Below, in pieces: positions 52,149 to 60,948 of a stretch of 64,000 bases of DNA; position 1 is the stretch's first letter; the number at the start of each line of letters is the position of its first letter. Below the pieces are notes generated by a model that did no database searches, was not told the DNA's origin, and saw nothing but the letters and a program-made list of their open reading frames with translations. The stretch lies in contig DEXV01000003.1 of NCBI GenBank assembly GCA_002364325.1, forward strand, positions 461-64,460, read 5' to 3'. A program made the translations under genes and the position numbers. This DNA comes from Gillisia sp. UBA3175 (GTDB lineage Bacteria; Bacteroidota; Bacteroidia; Flavobacteriales; Flavobacteriaceae).

Positions 52149-54125
52149 CTATTTTAAAGTTATTTCTACTACTCCTTTTTCACCTTGTTTTCCATATTTT
52201 TTAATTGCGGACTTTCCTTTCCAAACAACTACACTCTTAATTTCATCTGGGTTGATAGAATCCATGTCAAAATCACTCTTTTTAATTTTTCCGTCAACTA
52301 CAACTAATAAATCCTTAGCATATGGAGAGATGACAAACATATTTGGATTCTTAGTATTGCCTTCATATGCTATTATATCTTCCTTATATTCATTTTTGGT
52401 GTTTATTTCAATAACACCATCCCTTGCTTTATCCCCATATTTTAATGCCCCAGCTTTTCCTTTTATCACATTCATAGATTTAATTGTCTCTGGGTTAATC
52501 TTATTAATATCATAAGCTTTAGGCATTTCTTTTCCATCTATTATTATCAATAAATTTTGGTTTTTTTGAGAAGAGATATTTAAGGCTTCGCCTTTTAAAT
52601 TTTTTACCTGGTATACATGCATGGTATCAGAAATTTTGAAGCCTTGCTTGGATGGCAAACTGTCTTTCTCTACCCAAGTAATGCGGTTGCCATTTTTACT
52701 TTTTCTATTTAAGACTTTACCTTTAGTTTTTATAGTATCTCCATTGGTTGCATAATATTGAACATTATTTGCAACGGAAAAGGAATAATCTGGATTGTTT
52801 TTGGAAGATTTAGAGACAATTATTCTTTCCGTCGTTACATCGCCGAGGCTATTTTTCCAAATTTTATTTTTAGGAGTATTAACAGAATCCAATACAACAA
52901 TATTAGAATCAGTTACAAATACAAACGCTTGCTTCTCATTTTTTGGATCAGGAGATTTGAATTCTATTTTTAAATCTTCAAATAACGTAATTTCAAAAGG
53001 ATCTATTGGGGCATCTCCAGATTTATTGTAATTCCCTGACTCCTCATTTTCCTTATTTTCAAAGTTCACATTAATTCCAGTAAGCAATCCGCGCTTAGAG
53101 TATTTTAAATTTTTAAATTGAAGCTGCATTCCGTATTCCTTAAATTTTATACTGATGTCTTCAAGCATTTCTTTGGTAGTAGATGGTGTGATAATAGCAG
53201 ATGCAAGTAGATCCGGAAAAAACTGAACATTGCTAATCTCTACTTTTGTCACCTTTTTTACCTGAGCTTCAGTTTTAACATTAAAGCATAACATAAAGGC
53301 AAGTAATAGAGGAAAGATTAAACTCATTTTCGATAAATTATAAGTGTTGGATGATTTTTTGTTTAACATGACTATTCGTTTTTTGATGAAGGATTGATAA
53401 AAATGATTGACTAATGCGGGTTGATCTGTACTGGTGGAAACTTTTACCAATACATGTTGGTAATGCTGAATACATTCTGAAGCATTCACCGTTTCATGAT
53501 CTGCAATAAATTCAAGATTCTGCTCTATTATTTTGCGATATAACCAGCTTAGCGGATTAAACCACAAAACGGAAGTAAGAATATTAGCGAATAACATATC
53601 TGCGGAATGATATTGATCGGCATGAACTTTTTCATGTTTCAGCATTAATTCTAATTCGTTTTTTGGAATAGATTTAGAATTTAAAAAGATGTATTTGAAA
53701 AAGGAATAAGGCCCAAGTTGCTGAGTGGTTTCAATTATTCGATATTTATCTTGCTTGTAGCTTGTGTTTTCCCTAATTGTTCTAGAAATTAGGAATAATC
53801 TAAAAAGCAGCTGTAAAATAAAAAAGCCACTAATTAATAAATAAGTGCTTCCAGCAATCAGCCACCAATCAGTTGGTTGTACTTCTGCTGCTGGAGTAAC
53901 GTTATAATTGGAAAGGGAATCTGTGTAGGTGAATGCTTGTGTTTTTATTATTACCGTTTTTGTAAAATAAATGGCGGGCAGAATTAAGGAGGCTAAAATT
54001 CCTCCAATTAGAAATTTCCTGTTGGCGGTGAAAGCAGTATCATTTTTTAACAACAATACATAAAGAATATAAAAGAGGCTTAATAAACCTGCGCTTTTAA
54101 ATAGATAGATCAATAGGCTTTCCAT
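52149..54125 (-). CDS. M56 (BlaR1-type) membrane metallopeptidase sensor with duplicated C-terminal module
   Basis: 658 residues. Four membrane helices (about 5-26, 38-58, 88-112, 268-285) surround a cytoplasmic zinc protease domain with HEKVH at 164-168 and the downstream EFIADHE (205-211). The extracytoplasmic part ends in two 54-residue repeats (524-577 and 605-658, 24 identities), each running DGK ... INPxxIKS ... KGK ... KYG ... GVxEI. These resemble the plug part of TonB-dependent receptors. It overlaps the BlaI-type gene by one base, so it is probably the sensor that cleaves that repressor. Confidence 0.85.
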   Translation of the reverse strand: MESLLIYLFKSAGLLSLFYILYVLLLKNDTAFTANRKFLIGGILASLILPAIYFTKTVIIKTQAFTYTDSLSNYNVTPAAEVQPTDWWLIAGSTYLLISGFFILQLLFRLFLISRTIRENTSYKQDKYRIIETTQQLGPYSFFKYIFLNSKSIPKNELELMLKHEKVHADQYHSADMLFANILTSVLWFNPLSWLYRKIIEQNLEFIADHETVNASECIQHYQHVLVKVSTSTDQPALVNHFYQSFIKKRIVMLNKKSSNTYNLSKMSLIFPLLLAFMLCFNVKTEAQVKKVTKVEISNVQFFPDLLASAIITPSTTKEMLEDISIKFKEYGMQLQFKNLKYSKRGLLTGINVNFENKENEESGNYNKSGDAPIDPFEITLFEDLKIEFKSPDPKNEKQAFVFVTDSNIVVLDSVNTPKNKIWKNSLGDVTTERIIVSKSSKNNPDYSFSVANNVQYYATNGDTIKTKGKVLNRKSKNGNRITWVEKDSLPSKQGFKISDTMHVYQVKNLKGEALNISSQKNQNLLIIIDGKEMPKAYDINKINPETIKSMNVIKGKAGALKYGDKARDGVIEINTKNEYKEDIIAYEGNTKNPNMFVISPYAKDLLVVVDGKIKKSDFDMDSINPDEIKSVVVWKGKSAIKKYGKQGEKGVVEITLK

Positions 54126-54487
54126 TAGTTCTCCTTTTTTTCGATGATATTTAGGATCTCTCTTAATTCTTTAGCAGAAATTTTCTCCTCTTTAGCAAAG
54201 AAAGAAACCATGCTTTTATAAGAATTATCGAAGAATTTTTTGGTAGCCGTATTCATAAATTGTTTTCTATAGACCTCTTTAGAGACAGCGGGGTAGTACT
54301 GATGGGTTTTTCCAAAAGCTTTATGAGCAACATATCCTTTCTCTTCCAAGTTTCTAATAATTGTAGAAACAGTATTGTAATGTAAATTCTCTTCGGTTAG
54401 TTCCGCTTGCACTTCTTTTACAAATGCTTTTTCAAGCGTCCATAAAATGTGCATGATCTCTTCTTCTTTATTGGTGAGTTTCTCCAT
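54125..54487 (-). CDS. BlaI/MecI/CopY-family repressor
   Basis: 120 residues. Winged helix in the first 75 (LTNKEEEIMHILWTLEKAFV, then YNTVSTIIRNLEEKGYV), followed by a dimerisation helix with the protease-cleavage region of the family (near residues 95-105). Paired with the M56 sensor by a one-base overlap. A -7 box on this strand (TATATTTG, 54532-54525) and the TACAAA-N6-TTTGTA dyad at 54547-54564 suggest autoregulation. No beta-lactamase gene is adjacent. Confidence 0.9.
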   Translation of the reverse strand: MEKLTNKEEEIMHILWTLEKAFVKEVQAELTEENLHYNTVSTIIRNLEEKGYVAHKAFGKTHQYYPAVSKEVYRKQFMNTATKKFFDNSYKSMVSFFAKEEKISAKELREILNIIEKKEN

Positions 54488-54546
54488 TTTTCCTAAATTT
54501 TAAAAACATTACTAATACATATTTCAAATATAACGATAAAAATAGT

Positions 54547-54564
54547 TACAAACCTATTTTTGTA
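54547..54564. promoter_or_regulatory. Candidate BlaI-type operator
   Basis: Perfect half-sites TACAAA (54547-54552) and TTTGTA (54559-54564), six bases apart. The TACA/TGTA core is that of BlaI and MecI operators. It covers the -33 region of the repressor gene and lies 61 nt before the CaCA exchanger start. Confidence 0.55.
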
Positions 54565-54624
54565 GTTTGAAAATGAATTGCGTGCACTCGCAACTTTCTT
54601 TATCTTCACAAAAAATTAGAATAG

Positions 54625-55569
54625 ATGAGTATACTTTACATATTAATCGGCTTTGTATTATTGGTAGTTGGGGGAGAGTTTCTAGTGCGCTCATCGGTGG
54701 CTATTTCTTTTAAATTCAATATATCCAAAATGGTTATTGGACTAACGGTGGTTTCTTTTGCGACCTCAATGCCGGAGCTTTTAGTGAGTTTACAGGCGGC
54801 ACTGGCGGGTTTTTCAGATATTGCTTTAGGAAATGTGATAGGTTCTAATATTGCGAATATTGGGTTGGTATTGGGAATAACAGCTATAATTTCACCGTTG
54901 ATTATAGATAAGGATTTTTATAAATTCAATTGGCCAGTTATGATGCTCTTTTCAATTGCGCTGTATTTTTTCCTTTACACGGGAGGTAATATATCGAGAT
55001 TAGAAGGGGCGGCGTTATTTATAGGTATTATTATATATGTGATTTTCTTGGTACAGCGTGCAAGAAAAAATAGAATAATGGTAGAGGGTGTAGATGATTC
55101 TTTACAAGTTGCCTCTGGGATTAAAATAATTATTTGGTTAGTGATAGGCGGAGTTGCACTATATGCAGGATCCGAATTTTTGGTTAGCGGCGCTGTAGAC
55201 CTTGCTGAAATGATTGGGGTAAGCGAACGAGTGATTTCTGTAAGTATTATAGCAGTGGGAACCAGTGTTCCAGAATTAGCTGCTTCTGTAATTGCAGCCT
55301 TAAGGCAAGAAAAAGCAATTTCCCTTGGGAATTTAATAGGTTCAAATATCTTCAATATAGCTTCAGTTTTAGGAATTACAGCGATGATCCAACCTATTTA
55401 TTTGAAATCTGAAGAACTACTAACAAACGACATGATTTGGATGATCGGCTTTGCTTTTGTGTTGATTCCTTTAGCTTTTCTTCCTAAAAAATTAAGGATT
55501 TCTAAATATAAAGGGGTGATTCTATTCATTTCCTACGCTATTTTTATAGGATTGGCTTTTTCTAAATAA
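54625..55569 (+). CDS. CaCA-family Na+/Ca2+ exchanger
   Basis: 314 residues, ten or so membrane helices in two inverted halves. Each half has the alpha-repeat: SFATSMPELLVSL ... GNVIGSNIANIGLVLG (about 45-90) and AVGTSVPELAASV ... GNLIGSNIFNIASVLG (about 210-255). The Glu in each PEL and the GSN motif bind the cation. It is a YrbG-like family member; calcium export driven by sodium is expected. It is divergent from the BlaI gene. Confidence 0.9.
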   Translation: MSILYILIGFVLLVVGGEFLVRSSVAISFKFNISKMVIGLTVVSFATSMPELLVSLQAALAGFSDIALGNVIGSNIANIGLVLGITAIISPLIIDKDFYKFNWPVMMLFSIALYFFLYTGGNISRLEGAALFIGIIIYVIFLVQRARKNRIMVEGVDDSLQVASGIKIIIWLVIGGVALYAGSEFLVSGAVDLAEMIGVSERVISVSIIAVGTSVPELAASVIAALRQEKAISLGNLIGSNIFNIASVLGITAMIQPIYLKSEELLTNDMIWMIGFAFVLIPLAFLPKKLRISKYKGVILFISYAIFIGLAFSK

Positions 55570-55610
55570 AAAGGGGTTAAATCCTAAAAAAAGTTAAATA
55601 AATATTTTTT

Positions 55611-55630
55611 ACCCCTAAAATTTAGGGGGT
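55611..55630. promoter_or_regulatory. Palindrome at the glnN promoter
   Basis: ACCCCTAAA and TTTAGGGGG form a near-perfect palindrome, placed where the -33 element of the glnN promoter should be (-7 box TATTTTTG at 55647-55654; no TTTG at -33). It could be an activator or repressor site. The regulator is not known. Confidence 0.45.
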
Positions 55631-55684
55631 GTAATCTTTAAATGTATATTTTTGTCGGATAATCATAAAAATTAAACGACACTC

Positions 55685-57871
55685 ATGGCAATTTTAAGAT
55701 TTCAGGCATTAAAAGAAACCCTAAATAGGAAACCAGTTAAGATAGACGAGACCGATCGTAGATCTGAACTTTTTGGAAGAAATGTATTTAACGAGACGGT
55801 GATGAGACAATTCCTTACTAAGGAAGCTTACCAAAGTGTTAAGGATGCCACCCTTAAGGGAACAAAAATAAGCAGGGGTGTAGCCGATCATATTTCTACA
55901 GGAATGAAAGAATGGGCCATCTCTAAAGGTGTTACTCATTACACCCACTGGTTTCAACCATTAACCGGAGCAACTGCAGAAAAGCACGATGCTTTTTTTG
56001 AAACTATTGGTGATGGCTTGGCTATAGAAAAATTTGGTGGAACTCAGTTGGTTCAACAGGAACCAGATGCATCAAGTTTCCCACATGGAGGAATTAGAAA
56101 TACTTTTGAAGCAAGAGGATATACTGCATGGGACCCTACTTCCCCTGCTTTTATATATGGAACTACTTTATGTATTCCAACCGTTTATGTGTCATACACA
56201 GGGGAAGCATTAGATTTTAAAACTCCGCTATTAAGAGCCTTACAAGCGGTGGATGCAGCTTCTACAGCGGTTTGTAAATATTTTGATAAGAACGTAACTA
56301 AAGTTATTGCAACCTTAGGTTGGGAGCAGGAATATTTCTTAATAGATTCAGCTTTATATGCATCAAGACCAGATCTTCAGCTTTCAGGTAGAACTTTGCT
56401 AGGTCATTCTCCTGCAAAAGGTCAGCAATTAGATGATCATTACTTCGGGTCTATTCCAAGTAGAGCATTATCTTTTATGAGGGATCTGGAAATTGAATGT
56501 ATGCTTTTAGGAATTCCTGTAAAGACAAGACATAATGAAGTTGCTCCAAATCAATTTGAATTAGCACCTATTTTTGAGGAAGCTAACCTGGCAGTAGATC
56601 ACAATTCATTACTTATGGATGTAATGGATAAAGTAGGGGAAAGACATAACTTTAAAGTTTTATTCCACGAAAAGCCCTTTAAAGGAATTAATGGAAGTGG
56701 AAAACATAATAACTGGTCCTTAAGTACAGATACTGGAACTAACTTGTTAAGTCCTGGAAGTACTCCAATGAAGAACTTACAATTCTTAACCTTTTTTATA
56801 AATACAATTAAAGCGGTTCATGATCACGAGGAGTTACTAAGAGCAACTATTGCAAGTGCATCTAATGATCATAGACTAGGAGCTAACGAAGCGCCACCAG
56901 CAATTATTTCGACATTTATTGGAAGTCAACTAACAGAAGTTTTAAATGAACTTGAGAAAGTTACCGATGGTAAATTATCTCCACAAGAGAAAACCGATCT
57001 TAAATTAAATGTTGTTGGAAAGATCCCGGAGATCTTGTTAGACAATACAGATAGAAACAGAACCTCTCCATTTGCCTTTACCGGGAATAAATTTGAGTTT
57101 AGGGCTGTGGGTTCTACTGCTAACTGTGCTAACGCAATGACCGTTCTTAATACTATAGTTGCAAAGCAACTAAAGGACTTTAAAAAGAGTGTTGACGCCT
57201 TGATAAAGGACGAAAAAATGAAGAAAGATGATGCCATCTTTAACGTATTAAGAGAATACATCAAAAAATCTAAGAAAATTAGATTTGAAGGTGATGGTTA
57301 TGGCGAAGCATGGCAAGAAGAAGCTAAAAAACGTGGTTTAAGTAATAATAAAACTACACCATTTGCCTTAAGAGCAAAAGTTTCTAAGCAGACAATAGAA
57401 TTGTACAAGGAGATGAAAGTGATGAACAAAAGAGAAGTAGAAGCTCGTCATGAAATTGAATTGGAAGATTATTCTATGAGAATCCAAATTGAAGGAAGAA
57501 TTTTAGGAGATATAGCTAGAAATCACGTGATCCCTACTTCAATTAGATATCAGAATGTGCTTATTGAAAATGTTAGAGGACTTAAGGAGATCTTTGAAAA
57601 AGATTTCAAAAAACACTCTAAAGAACAAATCGAGATCATCACCGATATTTCTGAGCATATAGAACACATCAATGCAGATGTTAATGCAATGATCGAGGCT
57701 CGTAAAGAAGCAAATAAGATTGAAGATGCAGAAAAAAGAGCTTTTGCGTATTGCGACAATGTAAAACCATTCTTTGAAGAAATTAGATATCATTGTGATA
57801 AACTTGAGTTGTTGGTAGATGATGAGATCTGGCCACTAACGAAGTATAGAGAATTGTTGTTTACTAGATAA
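55685..57871 (+). CDS. glnN: Type III glutamine synthetase
   Basis: Makes glutamine from glutamate and ammonia. At 728 residues it has the length of GSIII, far longer than GSI (about 470). Recognisable are the GSIII N-terminal domain (ELFGRNVFNE), TLGWEQEYFL (metal-binding Glu residues), KGINGSGKHNNWSLST (ATP and ammonia loop) and NRTSPFAFTGNKFEFRA (C-terminal catalytic segment). It is the usual GS of Bacteroidota. No ammonium transporter or PII gene is adjacent, and the only regulatory hint is the palindrome at its promoter. Confidence 0.95.
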   Translation: MAILRFQALKETLNRKPVKIDETDRRSELFGRNVFNETVMRQFLTKEAYQSVKDATLKGTKISRGVADHISTGMKEWAISKGVTHYTHWFQPLTGATAEKHDAFFETIGDGLAIEKFGGTQLVQQEPDASSFPHGGIRNTFEARGYTAWDPTSPAFIYGTTLCIPTVYVSYTGEALDFKTPLLRALQAVDAASTAVCKYFDKNVTKVIATLGWEQEYFLIDSALYASRPDLQLSGRTLLGHSPAKGQQLDDHYFGSIPSRALSFMRDLEIECMLLGIPVKTRHNEVAPNQFELAPIFEEANLAVDHNSLLMDVMDKVGERHNFKVLFHEKPFKGINGSGKHNNWSLSTDTGTNLLSPGSTPMKNLQFLTFFINTIKAVHDHEELLRATIASASNDHRLGANEAPPAIISTFIGSQLTEVLNELEKVTDGKLSPQEKTDLKLNVVGKIPEILLDNTDRNRTSPFAFTGNKFEFRAVGSTANCANAMTVLNTIVAKQLKDFKKSVDALIKDEKMKKDDAIFNVLREYIKKSKKIRFEGDGYGEAWQEEAKKRGLSNNKTTPFALRAKVSKQTIELYKEMKVMNKREVEARHEIELEDYSMRIQIEGRILGDIARNHVIPTSIRYQNVLIENVRGLKEIFEKDFKKHSKEQIEIITDISEHIEHINADVNAMIEARKEANKIEDAEKRAFAYCDNVKPFFEEIRYHCDKLELLVDDEIWPLTKYRELLFTR

Positions 57872-57886
57872 CATTCACTAACCAAT

Positions 57887-57933
57887 AAAAAAAACCACAT
57901 TTTTCATAAGTATTGAAAAATGTGGTTTTTTTT
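57887..57933 (+). terminator. glnN terminator
   Basis: A stem of about 19 bp (57887-57906 with 57914-57932), seven-base loop, A-run and T-run at its base. Strong. Confidence 0.9.
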
Positions 57934-57983
57934 ATTAAATCAGAATTATAGACTACAAATCAGGATAAAAAATCAAAAGAATG

Positions 57984-57991
57984 TATCTTTG
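57984..57991 (+). promoter_or_regulatory. purM-like gene -7 box (TATCTTTG)
   Basis: A TAnnTTTG match 23 nt before ATG 58015. An AAGGAG Shine-Dalgarno-like run ends seven bases before that ATG, which is uncommon in this genome. Confidence 0.55.
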
Positions 57992-58014
57992 AAATCTCAT
58001 AAAAAAGGAGCTTC

Positions 58015-59193
58015 ATGAGTAAGGAAATAAGTAAAAGATACGCCGGTAGAGGTGTGTCTGCAGGAAAAGAGGATGTGCATAATGCAATTAAAAATGTGGA
58101 TAAAGGATTATTTCCTCAAGCATTTTGTAAAATTGTTCCAGATTTTCTAACCGGAGACCAAGACTATTGCCTTATTATGCATGCTGATGGCGCGGGAACT
58201 AAATCTTCCTTAGCTTATATGTATTGGAAAGAAACCGGTGATCTTTCTGTTTGGAAAGGGATAGCTCAAGATGCACTTATTATGAATATAGATGATCTGC
58301 TTTGCGTTGGAGCCGTAGATAACATTATTCTTTCTTCTACTATAGGCAGAAATAAAAACCGTATTCCCGGTGAAGTAATTTCAGCTATTATTAACGGAAC
58401 AGAAGAGCTGCTGAAAGATCTTAAGAATTTCGGGGTAGAAATTCATTCTACAGGAGGAGAAACGGCAGATGTTGGGGATATTGTACGAACTATAATTGTA
58501 GATTCTACAGTAACCGCCAGAATGAAGAAAAGCGAGGTAATAGATAATGCCAATATTAAAGAAGGCGATGTTATTGTTGGTCTTGCTTCTTTTGGTCAAG
58601 CTACATATGAAAAGGAATATAATGGAGGAATGGGCAGCAATGGATTAACATCGGCAAGACACGATGTATTCTCTAAAGTCCTTGCTGAAAAATATCCAGA
58701 AAGTTTTGATAGCAGTATTCCTGAAGATCTTATTTATTCTGGAACTAAGCGCTTAACCGATGCTATAGACAATTCTTCTTTGGATGCTGGGAAATTGGTA
58801 TTATCACCAACAAGAACTTATGCACCAATCATTAAAAAGATCTTAGCTAAATATTCCAATAAGAACATTCATGGAATGGTGCATTGCAGTGGAGGCGCTC
58901 AAACGAAAATTCTTCATTTCATAAAAGAGCTTCATATTATAAAAGATAATCTTTTTGGGGTGCCGCCTTTATTTAAATTGATACAAAAAGAGAGCAATAC
59001 AGATTGGAAAGAAATGTATCAGGTATTTAATATGGGGCATCGTATGGAGCTATACGTAAGTCCGGAAATAGCAGAAGATATTATAGCGATCTCCCAGTCT
59101 TTTAATGTGGACGCACAAATTGTGGGTAGAGTTGAAGCTTCAGCTGCCAAAAAACTCACTATAAATAGTGAATTTGGAGAATTTGTTTACTAG
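58015..59193 (+). CDS. purM: Phosphoribosylformylglycinamidine cyclo-ligase (AIR synthase)
   Basis: The fifth step of purine synthesis, ATP-dependent ring closure to aminoimidazole ribotide. 392 residues, longer than the 345 of the Escherichia coli enzyme. Seen are AGRGVSAGKEDV, MHADGAGTKSSLA (the AIR-synthase DGxGTK loop), MNIDDLLCVGA and GGETADVGD. The C-terminal half fits the family less tightly (for example HCSGGAQTKILHF in place of HITGGG), as in other Bacteroidota PurM. It has an unusual Shine-Dalgarno-like AAGGAG. Confidence 0.88.
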   Translation: MSKEISKRYAGRGVSAGKEDVHNAIKNVDKGLFPQAFCKIVPDFLTGDQDYCLIMHADGAGTKSSLAYMYWKETGDLSVWKGIAQDALIMNIDDLLCVGAVDNIILSSTIGRNKNRIPGEVISAIINGTEELLKDLKNFGVEIHSTGGETADVGDIVRTIIVDSTVTARMKKSEVIDNANIKEGDVIVGLASFGQATYEKEYNGGMGSNGLTSARHDVFSKVLAEKYPESFDSSIPEDLIYSGTKRLTDAIDNSSLDAGKLVLSPTRTYAPIIKKILAKYSNKNIHGMVHCSGGAQTKILHFIKELHIIKDNLFGVPPLFKLIQKESNTDWKEMYQVFNMGHRMELYVSPEIAEDIIAISQSFNVDAQIVGRVEASAAKKLTINSEFGEFVY

Positions 59194-59324
59194 AAATAAA
59201 TGATCCCAAATATTATTTTAAAAATGCAATCTTACATTTAGTTTAGGAATATCTTTGGTTTTTATTTTATTTGCTTTCGAATAAGTTATTCAATTTCAAC
59301 ATTGGTGTAATCCCTACGAGATAT

Positions 59325-60032
59325 ATGAAACCCTTTAAGCATTTATTACCTTTACTTACACTGGGTCTCATAATTGTTAATTTAACAACATTTATGTTAT
59401 ACGTTAGTGATGATGTGAATAGGTGGATGCGATTTGGTAATATGATCTTATTTTTTTTGTTATTTATAACTCCATATTATTATAACAAAAAAGGGCTAAT
59501 AGTACTTATTCTTTTTTTGATTTGTGATGGCCTTCTCATTTATTATGAAAGTGCATTTGTAAATGCACTTATCTTTATAACTAGATCTGTTTCTTATCTA
59601 CTACTTGCTGTCATGGTTGTTCAGCGAGTAAGAAAACTTAAAACCAACTTACTTCAGAAACTGATCTTTACTTTTGCAGTTGCGCTAAATATATTTCTGC
59701 TGTATTCACTTATAGAAATGGTGCCTTCCAGTAAATATTATACCTTCATCGATTTTTTATTTTATATTTATGGTATCTCTGTAATTGTTTGCGTTATCAT
59801 TGCTGTTTCTTATAGTAATAGATATGCAGATAAAACTTCCTTGTTCTTTCTTGGAGCTGTGCTTAGTTTGGCATTTTCAGATCTAACCTATTTTATAAGC
59901 GTTTACCTAAAATTCTCTGATTTCTATTTAGCAGTTATAGTATTTAATATCTTAGGGATCGCTCTAGTTCTTCAATTCTTACTCGTGGATAAAACTAAAA
60001 GGGAGGTTTCAAATCCGGAATTAATGGAATAA
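59325..60032 (+). CDS. Polytopic membrane protein, paralogue A
   Basis: About 235 residues with seven or eight hydrophobic helices. I do not recognise a characterised family with certainty; topology and length resemble YhhN/TMEM86-type proteins. It shares with the next gene the same start (MK....LL), RWMR/RWLR, LQKLIF/VQKLMF, the phrase YSNRYADKTS/YSNRYSNKSS and helix spacing. ATG 59325 is chosen over an upstream TTG (59271) because it aligns with the paralogue. Confidence 0.7.
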   Translation: MKPFKHLLPLLTLGLIIVNLTTFMLYVSDDVNRWMRFGNMILFFLLFITPYYYNKKGLIVLILFLICDGLLIYYESAFVNALIFITRSVSYLLLAVMVVQRVRKLKTNLLQKLIFTFAVALNIFLLYSLIEMVPSSKYYTFIDFLFYIYGISVIVCVIIAVSYSNRYADKTSLFFLGAVLSLAFSDLTYFISVYLKFSDFYLAVIVFNILGIALVLQFLLVDKTKREVSNPELME

Positions 60033-60068
60033 AAATCGTCCCAACTTTCAGGGAATTAACAATTTTCT

Positions 60069-60122
60069 GTAGTTTTTTTTAAGTGATAATAGTAGTTTTT
60101 TTTAAGTGATAATAGTAGTTTT
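60069..60122 (+). repeat. 23-bp direct tandem repeat
   Basis: GTAGTTTTTTTTAAGTGATAATA is present twice exactly (60069-60091, 60092-60114), followed by the first eight bases of a third copy. It lies directly before the second paralogous membrane gene. The T8 runs make it prone to slippage. Confidence 0.9.
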
Positions 60123-60158
60123 GTTAGATTGTAGCCAAATATGATTTCAATTTTAATA

Positions 60159-60863
60159 ATGAAGAACCTCAGAAACCTACTTGTTCTTATTGGAATAATT
60201 CTATTGGCATCAAACCTTTATGTTATTTCGGAATTTGGCTTACAAGAAAGTAGGTGGTTGCGTATACTGGGAACTTCAATACTTTTTTTTATATTTCTTA
60301 TTGGAGCTAAACGAGAAGATAAATATTTGATCTTTGGTTTTTCGCTACTTCTTGTTTCAGATTTTTTATTGATCAAATATGAGATTCCTTGGGTTAAAAA
60401 GCTCACCTTCACTTTGGTTATATTGGCATATTTATCATTGATAAAACATATTAGTCCCTATGTGAGAAATCTGGAAGCAAATCTGGTCCAGAAGCTTATG
60501 TTTATAGTTATTTTGGCTATAAATGTAGTTATGCTCTATTTTTTAATAGATATGGTAGGAGATAAATGGGATGATTCTTGGCATACTTACCTTTTTTATC
60601 TTTACGGAATGACTATGATCGTAATGGTGGTTTTAGGATTTTCTTACAGCAATAGATATAGCAATAAATCTTCTTTTTACTTTCTGTGGGCAGTACTAGG
60701 ATTTGTGATCTCAGATATCTCAGGATTTTTGGCGTATTATTTAAATGTTGGCGAATTCTATTTTCCAGACAGGATCTTTTATATTATAGGTCTCTTGTGC
60801 CTTGTGAAATTTTCCCGAATGGATAAGAATAGAGAGATGCTTCAACCTTACGGTTTTTTATAA
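60159..60863 (+). CDS. Polytopic membrane protein, paralogue B
   Basis: About 234 residues, seven or eight helices, clearly related to the preceding gene (VQKLMF, YLFYLYGMTMIV, GFSYSNRYSNKSS). Tandem duplication is the simple explanation. The upstream in-frame ATG at 60141 would add six residues; ATG 60159 (MKNLRNLLV) lines up with paralogue A. Function unknown. The 23-bp tandem repeat before it may affect its transcription. Confidence 0.7.
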   Translation: MKNLRNLLVLIGIILLASNLYVISEFGLQESRWLRILGTSILFFIFLIGAKREDKYLIFGFSLLLVSDFLLIKYEIPWVKKLTFTLVILAYLSLIKHISPYVRNLEANLVQKLMFIVILAINVVMLYFLIDMVGDKWDDSWHTYLFYLYGMTMIVMVVLGFSYSNRYSNKSSFYFLWAVLGFVISDISGFLAYYLNVGEFYFPDRIFYIIGLLCLVKFSRMDKNREMLQPYGFL

Positions 60864-60916
60864 TCATTTTTTTAAGCTTAGTAAAAAGCTACATTAGGTA
60901 ATCCGTGAAATTAACG

Positions 60917-60924
60917 TAAATTTG
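60917..60924 (+). promoter_or_regulatory. prfA -7 box (TAAATTTG)
   Basis: An exact TAnnTTTG match 24 nt before ATG 60949; no clear -33 partner. Confidence 0.5.
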
Positions 60925-60948
60925 CAGCGAAAAATCATTTGAAAATTT

